A stretch of DNA of 22,719 nt from JAJQCI01 sp964388305 (GTDB taxonomy: Bacteria > Bacillota > Clostridia > Lachnospirales > CAG-274), in NCBI GenBank assembly GCA_964388305.1, contig CAYMAA010000019.1, forward strand, positions 1 to 22,719, read 5' to 3'. Under the pieces are notes generated by a model. That model was not told the DNA's origin. It did not search any database and was given only the letters and a program-made list of their open reading frames with translations. The translations under genes were made by a program, and so were the position numbers. Positions 16,701-22,649 of this stretch are shown in pieces (within the stretch, counting starts at the first letter, position 1; each line of letters begins with the position of its first letter).

Positions 16701-17231
16701 GAAAAGCATGGTCTTTCACCTATGGAGGAGGGTACGGCTTATCACGCAATGCTTGCCGCCATAAATTATAAAAACCCGCCAAAAAACGGCGCGGAGCTTA
16801 TTAACAACTGCCTGAAAACAGGCATTTTATCCAAAGAGGAGGCAGACGCGGCAGACCAAACCCTTGCAGACGCCTATCTCACAAGCTCTATTGCCAAAAG
16901 AGCGGAAAATGCACTTAATGTATATAAAGAACATTCCTTTACAATGGGTCTTTCTCCGTATATGGTGTATCCGCACATTAACCCCGACCCTGCCCTTAAT
17001 GATGAGATAATTCTTACCCACGGCATTATTGACCTGTTTTTTGAAGAGCCTGACGGCATTGTAATTGTAGACTTTAAAACGGATAAATCAACGGATTTTG
17101 AAAGCCTTGCAAGGGCATACGCCCCTCAGCTTAAAATATATAAAAAAGCAGTTGAAGACGCCTCTCCCAAGAGGGTTAAAGAAATGTATCTGTATCTCGT
17201 TCGCCATAAAAAATTAATACCCATAGCATAA
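13707..17231 (+). CDS. addA: ATP-dependent helicase/nuclease subunit A (AddA)
   Basis: Subunit of the AddAB helicase-nuclease, the Firmicute counterpart of RecBCD, which unwinds and resects double-strand breaks and loads RecA. The product has 1174 residues (B. subtilis about 1230). UvrD/Rep-type motifs occur in order: Walker A AAAGSGKT (22-29), TFTKAAAAEM, TDEYQDTN, GDIKQSIYGFRNADP, LSENYRSR, TIHSSKGLQFPIVF and LYYVAVTRAEERL. The C-terminal RecB-like nuclease is intact: GTAYHAML His, GIID (D1109), VDFKTDK (D1122, K1124), then Q1141 and Y1145. The ATG is 5 nt after AAGGAG and 18 bp after the PHP phosphatase gene. addB normally lies immediately upstream of addA but is absent here. A promoter for icd follows the stop codon. 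Confidence 0.96.
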   Translation: MEFSPNQKTAIFTRNKNILVSAAAGSGKTAVLVQRVMEIIKNPNVNITDLLVVTFTKAAAAEMLLRIEKALTELLNNPDEPNKAHLYKQLRLLNRADVTTIDAFCTKTVRKYFYNTELEPDFAPAEEAELEEIRRQAINYVTEEAFKQYEVQNPIYAPLYSLCDMLSASSSNTLELEEEILNIYKALTSMPYPVKWLNQTFNSLNAHTYADYLTSPFIKELLSSFNISTAESLIDEADRIMEEVFSKTTLNEEAAAIKELAKTDDAVKIADILGNIVFPRFNASKKINPEAYNKAKLFRDTAKGIINKDKELVKYFSEESYNTYKQSLPMLKLIYTLEENFTNEFMRLKKAANKYEFSDIERVCLNMLVENGSPTEFAVQLKNRYVEIITDEYQDTNPLQEEILKALARENNRFMVGDIKQSIYGFRNADPAIFINKYNNCINNPSSPTDCLVHLSENYRSRKPVLDFVNLVFSQLMTPELGGVEYEELNYPQNSKYTHEKDVKTEVLIVNRYTDIKPPAEIQDEEIIKDICQSSASAEALLIAGKIKELMSNDPAVKYSDIVILSRVLTNKAESIVNTLSMCGIPSLTYKAADSTDFIENKTIISYLKIIDNPYNDLDLAAVLHSPVYRLTAEELAQVRLYGKDMSLPFYDSILIYVKNNSNGITQKLNSFLEDREYFSACFKTEPVNEVLYDIYAKTDYYNYLNLLSEGKNRRANLDKLSDAAAAYDAGTESGLYGFLNYLNNIRFEQAQIIPPENNAVKIMTIHSSKGLQFPIVFLSGIEGRFSKKDLRDKIIADKSMGICLAAYNSEERIISQTAPLENARLSHNRALAAEALRLYYVAVTRAEERLIITAADSPKKTKANTYDEIREKLIEGYSKNSMEEMKYVPPYSIINASSFLSILTTALYNRENSPVYSLAIKHWYELTGVTENKSLSVYADKIKAEKLKKADYPYNSVVALPTNVSVTEIKKEANADTYPIEFSAEKFRFTKPRFITEEKHGLSPMEEGTAYHAMLAAINYKNPPKNGAELINNCLKTGILSKEEADAADQTLADAYLTSSIAKRAENALNVYKEHSFTMGLSPYMVYPHINPDPALNDEIILTHGIIDLFFEEPDGIVIVDFKTDKSTDFESLARAYAPQLKIYKKAVEDASPKRVKEMYLYLVRHKKLIPIA

Positions 17232-17237
17232 TTTATC

Positions 17238-17266
17238 TTGCCATAACAGGCATATTGTGCTAATAT
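17238..17266 (+). promoter_or_regulatory. Predicted extended -10 promoter of icd
   Basis: TTGCCA (17238-17243), exactly 17 bp, then TAATAT (17261-17266), preceded by TG at 17258-17259 to give an extended -10 (TGCTAATAT). The start would be near 17273, leaving a leader of about 64 nt with a hairpin and a strong AAAGGAGG ribosome site. Confidence 0.75.
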
Positions 17267-17286
17267 TTATGTATGGTTTTGTGTTT

Positions 17287-17314
17287 GGCTGACTGATGCG
17301 CTATCCGGTCAGCC
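17287..17314 (+). promoter_or_regulatory. Hairpin in the icd leader
   Basis: GGCTGAC (17287-17293) pairs perfectly with GTCAGCC (17308-17314) and extends inward by a T-G wobble and a G-C pair, leaving a 10-nt loop. It ends 7 nt before the AAAGGAGG site at 17322. No T-run follows, only TTGTTAT, so I read it as a 5' stabilising or control stem rather than the addA terminator, though weak termination of addA is possible. Confidence 0.55.
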
Positions 17315-17336
17315 TTGTTATAAAGGAGGAAATAAC

Positions 17337-18548
17337 ATGGCTAAAATTCAAATGAAAACACCCATTGTGGAAATGGACGGAGATGAAATGACAAGAGTCC
17401 TTTGGCAGTGGATTAAGGATATACTTATCACCCCTTATGTGGACTTAAAAACGGATTATTACGACTTAGGACTTGAAAACCGCAATAAAACAGACGATAA
17501 TGTAACCGTTCAAAGCGCCGAGGCGGCAAAAAAATACGGTGTTGCCGTAAAGTGCGCCACAATCACTCCAAACGCCGCCCGTATGACGGAGTACAGCCTT
17601 AAAGAAATGTGGAAATCCCCCAACGGAACAATAAGAGCAATTTTAGACGGTACTGTTTTCAGAGCTCCCATTTTGGTAAAGGGCATTACCCCCTACATTC
17701 CAAGCTGGACTTCACCCATAACCATAGCGCGTCATGCCTACGGCGATGTTTACCGCAATGTGGAAATGCAGGTAAAAGGCGGCGGAAAGGCAGAGCTTGT
17801 GCTTACGGACAAAAACGGCAATGAAACAAGGCAAACCATATTCAATTTTGAGGGTGACGGCATAATACAGGGTATGCACAACATAGATAAAAGCATAGAG
17901 GGCTTTGCAAGGAGCTGCTTTAATTACGCTTTGGATACAAAGCAGGACTTGTGGTTTGCCACAAAGGATACCATATCCAAAAAGTACGATCACCGCTTTA
18001 AGGATATTTTTGAAGAAATTTATAATGCGGAATATAAAGAAAAATTTGATGCGGCAGGTATAGAATATTTTTATACGCTTATAGATGATGCCGTTGCAAG
18101 GGTTATTCGCTCCAAGGGCGGCTATATTTGGGCTTGTAAAAATTATGACGGCGACGTTATGTCCGATATGGTTTCAACAGCATTCGGCTCTCTTGCCATG
18201 ATGACCTCCGTTCTTGTATCTCCCGATGGAAATTATGAATATGAGGCGGCTCACGGCACTGTTCAGCGTCACTACTACAAATACTTAAAGGGTGAGGAAA
18301 CCTCCACAAACTCCGTTGCAACAATATTTGCATGGAGCGGCGCTTTCCGTAAGCGCGGAGAGCTGGATAACCTCCCCGAGCTTGTAAAATTTGCCGATGC
18401 TTTGGAAAAGGCTGCAATTACTACAATAGAAAGCGGCATAATGACGGGAGATTTATATCTTCTTTCCACTCTGCCAAATAAACAAAAGGTAAACAGTAAA
18501 CAATTTTTGGAAGAAATAAATAAAAATCTTCAAAAACAGCTTGTATAA
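17337..18548 (+). CDS. icd: NADP-dependent isocitrate dehydrogenase, eukaryotic type
   Basis: Oxidative decarboxylation of isocitrate to 2-oxoglutarate in the TCA-cycle branch that feeds glutamate synthesis; cytosolic homodimer. The 403-residue product matches the homodimeric IDH1/IDH2-like class rather than the E. coli-type enzyme. It starts with VEMDGDEMTR, then CATITPNAARM, WKSPNGTIR (substrate-binding Ser and Asn), ARHAYGDVYR (the Arg equivalent to human IDH1 R132), IWACKNYDGDVMSD (metal-binding Asp) and AAHGTVQRHY (A305-Y313). R311 and H312 in the last motif correspond to the NADP 2'-phosphate contacts in human IDH1. The ATG is 7 nt after AAAGGAGG. Its own promoter and leader hairpin suggest expression separate from addA. 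The next gene has a promoter overlapping the end of this one. Confidence 0.97.
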   Translation: MAKIQMKTPIVEMDGDEMTRVLWQWIKDILITPYVDLKTDYYDLGLENRNKTDDNVTVQSAEAAKKYGVAVKCATITPNAARMTEYSLKEMWKSPNGTIRAILDGTVFRAPILVKGITPYIPSWTSPITIARHAYGDVYRNVEMQVKGGGKAELVLTDKNGNETRQTIFNFEGDGIIQGMHNIDKSIEGFARSCFNYALDTKQDLWFATKDTISKKYDHRFKDIFEEIYNAEYKEKFDAAGIEYFYTLIDDAVARVIRSKGGYIWACKNYDGDVMSDMVSTAFGSLAMMTSVLVSPDGNYEYEAAHGTVQRHYYKYLKGEETSTNSVATIFAWSGAFRKRGELDNLPELVKFADALEKAAITTIESGIMTGDLYLLSTLPNKQKVNSKQFLEEINKNLQKQLV

Positions 18549-18569
18549 CTGTCAGGCGGTTATTATAAT
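18541..18569 (+). promoter_or_regulatory. Predicted promoter of the GH3 gene
   Basis: TTGTAT (18541-18546), a 17-bp spacer and a perfect TATAAT (18564-18569). The -35 overlaps the icd stop codon. The start would be near 18576, giving a very short leader with GAGGA at 18581 and the ATG at 18594. Read-through from icd is also possible because no terminator separates the genes. Confidence 0.6.
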
Positions 18570-18593
18570 TTCAGCAAAGCGAGGAATTGTGCA

Positions 18594-19895
18594 ATGAGTG
18601 ATATTCAATATACAGGCGGAAGAAGAGGCGGCAGAAGAAAGGTTAAAAAAAGCCGCGGAGGAATAATTCTTCTATTACTCCTTGTTGTTGCAGCGGCAGG
18701 AGCGGCAGCGGTATTTATGTATAACGGACTGCCCTCTAAAATTGACAAAACAGCGGAATTTACGCCAAGCTCCCAAACAACAGCGGAACAAACCACGGAG
18801 CAGTCAACAGAGGAAACAACCGCAGACTATTCCTCACAGGCGGAAAGCATTTTAAAATCAATGACTATTGAAGAAAAAATTTGCCAAATGTTTTTTATAA
18901 CCCCCGAAGCTCTTACGGGAGTGGACGTAGTAACAGCGGCGGCGGCAACAACTAAAAATGCCTTAACCGCCTACCCTGTGGGAGGTCTGATTTATTTTGA
19001 CCAAAACATAGAAAGCGAAAAGGGAATAAAAGAAATGCTTGCAAACACAAAGGCTTTTGGCAAAGAAGTGTGTAAAGCCCCTCTGTTTTTGGGCATTGAT
19101 GAAGAGGGCGGCACTGTAGCAAGGCTTGGCAACTCTCCAAATGTAAATGTGCCAAAAGTCCCCGATATGTGTACAATAACTACGGAAGAGAACGCATATA
19201 ACGCAGGCTCAACAATAGGCGCATATTTAGCTGAATATGGCTTTAATATGGACTTTGCTCCTGTTGCGGACGTTTTAACAAACGATAAAAACACTGTTGT
19301 GCAAAAACGCAGCTTCGGCAAGGATCCTGCCGTGGTTTCCTCTCTTGCAATTCAGTTTTCCAACGGTCTAAACGATAAAGGCATATTGTCCTGTTATAAG
19401 CACTTTCCCGGTCACGGCGCTACTGCCGATGACTCTCACGAGGGTTTAGCGTCTGTAAACAAAACCTATGACGATATTGCGGAAAATGAACTGCTCCCCT
19501 TTGGAGAAGCCGTAAAAGCAAATGCGGACTTTATAATGGCAGGGCATATTTCACTGCCAAATATTATTGGGGACAACACCCCTGCTTCCCTTTCAAAAAT
19601 TATGCTTACCGATACTCTTATAAATAAAATGGGTTATAAAGGCATAGTAATTACAGACTCCCTTTCCATGGGTGCTGTAACCAACTTAGGCTCTTCCGAT
19701 AAAATAGCCATAGATGCCATAAATGCAGGCGCGGATATGCTTTTAATGCCTCAAAACTTTCAAACGGCATACAACGGTGTTTTAAATGCCGTAAACTCGG
19801 GGGAAATTTCAGAGGAACGCATCAATACTTCCGTATTAAAAATATTAACCGTAAAACAAAAAATTACCGATGATAATACAAAAAACAGTCAATAG
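18594..19895 (+). CDS. nagZ: Membrane-anchored GH3 beta-N-acetylhexosaminidase (NagZ type)
   Basis: Glycoside hydrolase family 3 enzyme, probably removing N-acetylglucosamine from peptidoglycan fragments during wall turnover. Of the 433 residues, about 1-22 are very basic and Gly/Arg-rich (GRRGGRRKVKKSRGG). One hydrophobic membrane segment spans about 23-43, then a Thr/Glu/Gln-rich linker (about 53-80), then the catalytic barrel. The barrel shows GIDEEGGTVAR, KHFPGHGATADDSH (269-282; D280 and H282 form the Asp-His acid/base dyad typical of NagZ) and ITDSLSMGA with nucleophile D355. The topology puts the enzyme outside the cell, as for the Gram-positive NagZ lipoprotein, but with a transmembrane anchor in place of a lipid. 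It lies 45 bp after icd with its own predicted promoter. A wider beta-glucosidase role is less likely because of the NagZ dyad. Confidence 0.92.
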   Translation: MSDIQYTGGRRGGRRKVKKSRGGIILLLLLVVAAAGAAAVFMYNGLPSKIDKTAEFTPSSQTTAEQTTEQSTEETTADYSSQAESILKSMTIEEKICQMFFITPEALTGVDVVTAAAATTKNALTAYPVGGLIYFDQNIESEKGIKEMLANTKAFGKEVCKAPLFLGIDEEGGTVARLGNSPNVNVPKVPDMCTITTEENAYNAGSTIGAYLAEYGFNMDFAPVADVLTNDKNTVVQKRSFGKDPAVVSSLAIQFSNGLNDKGILSCYKHFPGHGATADDSHEGLASVNKTYDDIAENELLPFGEAVKANADFIMAGHISLPNIIGDNTPASLSKIMLTDTLINKMGYKGIVITDSLSMGAVTNLGSSDKIAIDAINAGADMLLMPQNFQTAYNGVLNAVNSGEISEERINTSVLKILTVKQKITDDNTKNSQ

Positions 19896-19953
19896 TACAT
19901 ACAAAATGACGGGTACTAACCTGAGCCTATATCTGAACATAATTATAATATAT

Positions 19954-19982
19954 TAGACAAACCCAAAACTTGCAATTATAAT
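19954..19982 (+). promoter_or_regulatory. Near-consensus promoter of an orphan small unit
   Basis: TAGACA (19954-19959), exactly 17 bp, then a perfect TATAAT (19977-19982): 11 of 12 consensus bases, the best vegetative promoter in the window together with that of dinB. The start would be near 19989. The next strong terminator is at 20165-20193. Confidence 0.7.
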
Positions 19983-20014
19983 AAACCTATCAATTTGAAA
20001 GGGAATTTAAAACC

Positions 20015-20137
20015 ATGACAAAGCTCGTATTTTACATTAATGAAATCTATAAGATGATGCGTATGCAAATGTGTATATGCAATTTTGTGATATTCTCTTA
20101 CAGACGTTTTTGTAATCCGAGGTGTTTAACGGCATAA
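20015..20137 (+). CDS. Possible small protein, 40 aa, Cys-rich
   Basis: ATG at 20015 to TAA at 20135-20137 encodes 40 residues starting MTKLVFYINEIYKMM. It has four Cys, C20 and C22 as CxC and C33 and C37 as CxxxC, and several basic residues near the end. GAAAGGGA lies about 10 nt before the ATG, an acceptable but not strong ribosome site. The ORF sits wholly within the predicted small transcript, and its stop falls in the hairpin just before the terminator. A metal-binding or redox small protein is conceivable, but an ORF of this length can arise by chance and the codon choice is not diagnostic. I do not recognise a family. Confidence 0.3.
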   Translation: MTKLVFYINEIYKMMRMQMCICNFVIFSYRRFCNPRCLTA

Positions 20138-20164
20138 TGCAGTACATTATATTACGCTTATTTC

Positions 20165-20193
20165 ATAAGGCTCTTCGGGGCCTTATATTTTTT
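20165..20193 (+). terminator. UUCG-capped intrinsic terminator
   Basis: ATAAGGCTC (20165-20173), tetraloop TTCG (20174-20177), GGGCCTTAT (20178-20186): a 9-bp stem with one G-U pair and the very stable C(UUCG)G loop, then A and six T. It lies about 270 bp after the GH3 stop codon, so it more likely ends the small transcript starting near 19989 than the GH3 message itself, although it would stop both. Confidence 0.88.
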
Positions 20194-20270
20194 GAAAAAA
20201 ATATAAGCTGTTTCGGATATACATACATAATGCCGCTGTCATATAGCAATCAGCCGCAGCCAAGCTGTAT

Positions 20271-20309
20271 AATAAATCTCCAACCAAAAAGCCGGAAAAA
20301 GGATTTATT
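20271..20309 (+). repeat. Inverted repeat upstream of the fusion gene
   Basis: AATAAATC (20271-20278) and GATTTATT (20302-20309) are perfect inverted arms, extendable by a wobble pair at each end, with a 23-nt A-rich loop. It lies between the terminator at 20193 and the predicted promoter at 20375, so it is more likely a DNA-level site or chance AT-rich symmetry than part of the fusion-gene leader. Confidence 0.4.
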
Positions 20310-20374
20310 GTGTTTAGTGTTGGCTCGGAAGAAACTGAGAACATAATTGGGTTTTGAATTATATAATCGGGCAT

Positions 20375-20402
20375 TTGTTAAAGCATGGTTGTAATATATA
20401 AA
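20375..20402 (+). promoter_or_regulatory. Possible promoter of the GATase-ligase fusion
   Basis: TTGTTA (20375-20380), a 16-bp spacer and TATAAA (20397-20402). The start would be near 20409, about 32 nt before the ATG. A TATAAT at 20362-20367 is also present but has no acceptable -35. The upstream terminator at 20193 means the gene needs its own promoter, which supports one being here. Confidence 0.4.
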
Positions 20403-20440
20403 ATCAATATTCAGGCAAAAGCCGAAGGAGGCAGATAAAA

Positions 20441-22594
20441 ATGTGTGAATTATACAGTTTTTCAGGCAGGCGGGCGCAAAATCTCACCCCGTATTTATTG
20501 CAGTTTTTCAGTCACGGAAAAAATAACCCCCATGGCTGGGGAATAGCGGATATTAACAGACCGGGCGATATACATATTGAAACAGAGGCAGTTCGTTCGG
20601 ATAAATCCCGGCTGTTGCCGCATATAATCAAAAATCAGCGTCCCTCAAAGCTTCTTATGGCGCATATTCGCTACGGTACTGTCGGAGGAGCTAAAGCAGT
20701 TAACTGCCACCCGTTTATTTTTTCGGATTATAGCGCAACAAGATGGGTGTTTATGCATAACGGAACAATTTTTCACAGTTCTGTTCTCGGAAAATATCAA
20801 AAGCAGCAGCACGGCACAACCGACAGCGAAAGAATTATACTGTATTTAATAGACTCTCTTAATAAGGCTTATACCGCCAGGGAGAATATTCTAAAGGAAG
20901 AAATAAGAAAAAATATAGTTGAAAAAATCATACTGGAGCTTAGCGCCGGCAATAAGCTTAATCTGATTTTGTCAGACGGAAAAAGACTGTATGTTCATAC
21001 AAATATGAAAAATACATTGTTCTGTAAAAATAAATACGATGGAATACATTTTGCCACCGTTCCTCTTGATGATGATAATTGGCTGCCTGTAGAGCTTAAC
21101 AGACTGCTTATTTATGAAAACGGAAAGCTGATTTACCGCTCCGAGGCTCATTCAAACGAATATTTTTATGAAAAGGATACAAAAAGCCTTACTGTGGATA
21201 TAGGCGCAAATACAGAAATCGAAAAAGGAGATTGGCTTGACTATGCAATTTGGCAAAAATACATTCTTCCCACAAGACGGCAAAAAACCGATTGTGTCGG
21301 CGTTGAGTTTGAATTTCCCGTAATAAACAAAAGCTATTCCGCCGTTGATTTTGATGTTGTTCATAAGCTGAGCGAGGTTTTTGTAAAAGAATTTGAATTT
21401 GAACACATAACCCGTGATGATGAAGGTTTTATATACAATGCCTTTTCTCAAAAAAGCGGTGATGATTTGAGCTTTGACTGCAGCTATAACACTTTGGAGC
21501 TTTCCTTCGGCAAGGAAGAAAATATAAACAACATTTATGCCCGCTTTGTTAAATACTATGAATTTATCCGGTCATATCTTACAAGGTTTAATCATACCAT
21601 TTCGGGAATGGGTATAAATCCGTGCCGCAAGCAAAACAAAAATGTCCCCATATTAAGCGAAAGATACAGGATGCTTCTTCATCATCTTATGTCCTATAAA
21701 AAGTATAACGGCAATTTTCACAATTATCCCAATTTCGGACTGTTTTCCTGCGCAAGTCAGGTTCAGCTTGATGTGCAGGAGGATAAAATTGCGCAAACTC
21801 TTAATGTGTTTAACAAGCTGGAGCCGCTTAAATCAGTTTTGTTTGCAAACTCATATCTTCCTGAAACAGATCAGCTTTGCAGCAGAGATGATTTGTGGAG
21901 AAACAGTCTGCACGGCTTAAACCCTCATAATGTAGGTGAGTATGAAGTTGAGTTTCGCAACAACAGTGATGTTTTGCGTTATATAAAATCTATGAGCATA
22001 TACTCCATGGAAAGAGCGGGAAAATACATAAATTTTGCGCCGTTAACCATAAGCGAATATTTCACAAAGGATTTTATAACAGGAGAATACTTTGACGGAG
22101 AGCTTTACAGGCCGATTACATTCACACCCGAACCGGAGGATTTGCAGTTTGTGCGTTCGTTCAAATTTGAGGATTTGACCTTCCGAGGCACAGTGGAGTT
22201 TCGCAGTGTATGTCAGCAGCCTGTAAGGGATATTATGTCAGTTGCGGCATTTCATGCTGGTCTTGCAAATAAAATTGATGAGCTTAATATTTTGTTAAGT
22301 GAAAGCAACCTGTTATCAGGCTGCGGCTTTAACGTAACTGAACTGCGCCGTATTTTTAACAGCGCCGTCAGACCTTCATTTATTAATAAAAAATCCCTTT
22401 CGGCTTTGCTTATTAAGGTTTTGGATATTGCAAAAGAAGGTCTTGCCGAAAGATGTATGAATGAGGAGCATTTTATCGACCCATTGTATAATCGGGCAAG
22501 CACAACATTAAGTCCTGCCGCAATAATGAAACAGGGCCTTGAAAGCGGAAAAAGCATGGATTACTTTGTTAATGACTATGCCTCTATTTCCTGA
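20441..22594 (+). CDS. Fusion: class II glutamine amidotransferase + glutamate-cysteine ligase-like
   Basis: A 717-residue two-domain protein. Residues 1-270 are an N-terminal-nucleophile class II amidotransferase of the YafJ/EgtC type: MCELYSF with Cys2 exposed after Met removal, HGWG (31-34), AHIRYGT (74-80), CHPF (89-92), HNGTI (106-110, oxyanion hole), TDSE (127-130) and LSDGKRLYVH. Residues 285-717 resemble the plant/EgtA-type glutamate-cysteine ligase fold: GVEFEFP (287-293), LELSFG (352-357), GMGINP (389-394), CASQVQLDV (437-445), LFANS (467-471) and GTVEFRSVCQQP (583-594). The ATG is 9 nt after AAGGAGG, and starting at this Met is required for Cys2. It stands alone after a terminator. 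The ligase domain should join the gamma-carboxyl of glutamate to an amine or thiol amino acid; the first domain could feed ammonia or remove gamma-glutamyl groups. The domain calls are firm. The substrate is unknown. Confidence 0.85.
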   Translation: MCELYSFSGRRAQNLTPYLLQFFSHGKNNPHGWGIADINRPGDIHIETEAVRSDKSRLLPHIIKNQRPSKLLMAHIRYGTVGGAKAVNCHPFIFSDYSATRWVFMHNGTIFHSSVLGKYQKQQHGTTDSERIILYLIDSLNKAYTARENILKEEIRKNIVEKIILELSAGNKLNLILSDGKRLYVHTNMKNTLFCKNKYDGIHFATVPLDDDNWLPVELNRLLIYENGKLIYRSEAHSNEYFYEKDTKSLTVDIGANTEIEKGDWLDYAIWQKYILPTRRQKTDCVGVEFEFPVINKSYSAVDFDVVHKLSEVFVKEFEFEHITRDDEGFIYNAFSQKSGDDLSFDCSYNTLELSFGKEENINNIYARFVKYYEFIRSYLTRFNHTISGMGINPCRKQNKNVPILSERYRMLLHHLMSYKKYNGNFHNYPNFGLFSCASQVQLDVQEDKIAQTLNVFNKLEPLKSVLFANSYLPETDQLCSRDDLWRNSLHGLNPHNVGEYEVEFRNNSDVLRYIKSMSIYSMERAGKYINFAPLTISEYFTKDFITGEYFDGELYRPITFTPEPEDLQFVRSFKFEDLTFRGTVEFRSVCQQPVRDIMSVAAFHAGLANKIDELNILLSESNLLSGCGFNVTELRRIFNSAVRPSFINKKSLSALLIKVLDIAKEGLAERCMNEEHFIDPLYNRASTTLSPAAIMKQGLESGKSMDYFVNDYASIS

Positions 22595-22649
22595 GCAAAC
22601 AGTCCTGTTAAGGATATTCGTACTCCGCTGCCGCTGCGTATACTTCAAA

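Larger units (their letters stand above)
19989..20193 (+). ncRNA. Candidate small RNA or small mRNA, about 205 nt
   Basis: The region is bounded by a near-consensus promoter and a strong UUCG-capped terminator, so a discrete transcript of about 205 nt is predicted. Internal structure includes the hairpin ATAATG-CAGTA-CATTAT (20134-20150) and a longer GTAAT/ATTAC pairing around it (about 20122-20155). It does not show tmRNA, RNase P, SRP or 6S hallmarks that I can recognise. It could act as an RNA or be the mRNA of the 40-codon ORF at 20015. The transcript is inferred only from its signals. Confidence 0.4.
19896..20440. other. 545-bp stretch without a recognised gene
   Basis: This is the only long gap in the window. 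It holds an apparent small transcription unit (promoter at 19954, terminator at 20165, 40-codon ORF inside), then an AT-rich leader with an inverted repeat at 20271-20309 and a plausible promoter at 20375 for the following fusion gene. I see no clear terminator directly after the GH3 gene. A 6-bp TAGTAC/GTACTA repeat near 19892-19918 is too weak to count. Confidence 0.7.

Noticed and set aside
17232..17320. GGCTGAC/GTCAGCC stem as the addA terminator
   Set aside because: It lies downstream of a good icd promoter and lacks a T-tract, so a leader element is more likely, though weak termination cannot be excluded.
19892..19918. TAGTAC/GTACTA repeat as the terminator of the GH3 gene
   Set aside because: Only 6 bp with a 14-nt loop and no T-run.
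20122..20346. 74-codon plus-strand ORF in the gap before the fusion gene
   Set aside because: It reads straight through the strong UUCG terminator at 20165-20193, has no ribosome site, and its product looks like translated non-coding sequence.
20441..22594. Plain glutathione synthesis or a complete ergothioneine locus
   Set aside because: No GshB, EgtB, EgtD or EgtE gene is present in the window, and the amidotransferase half is not part of glutathione synthesis.
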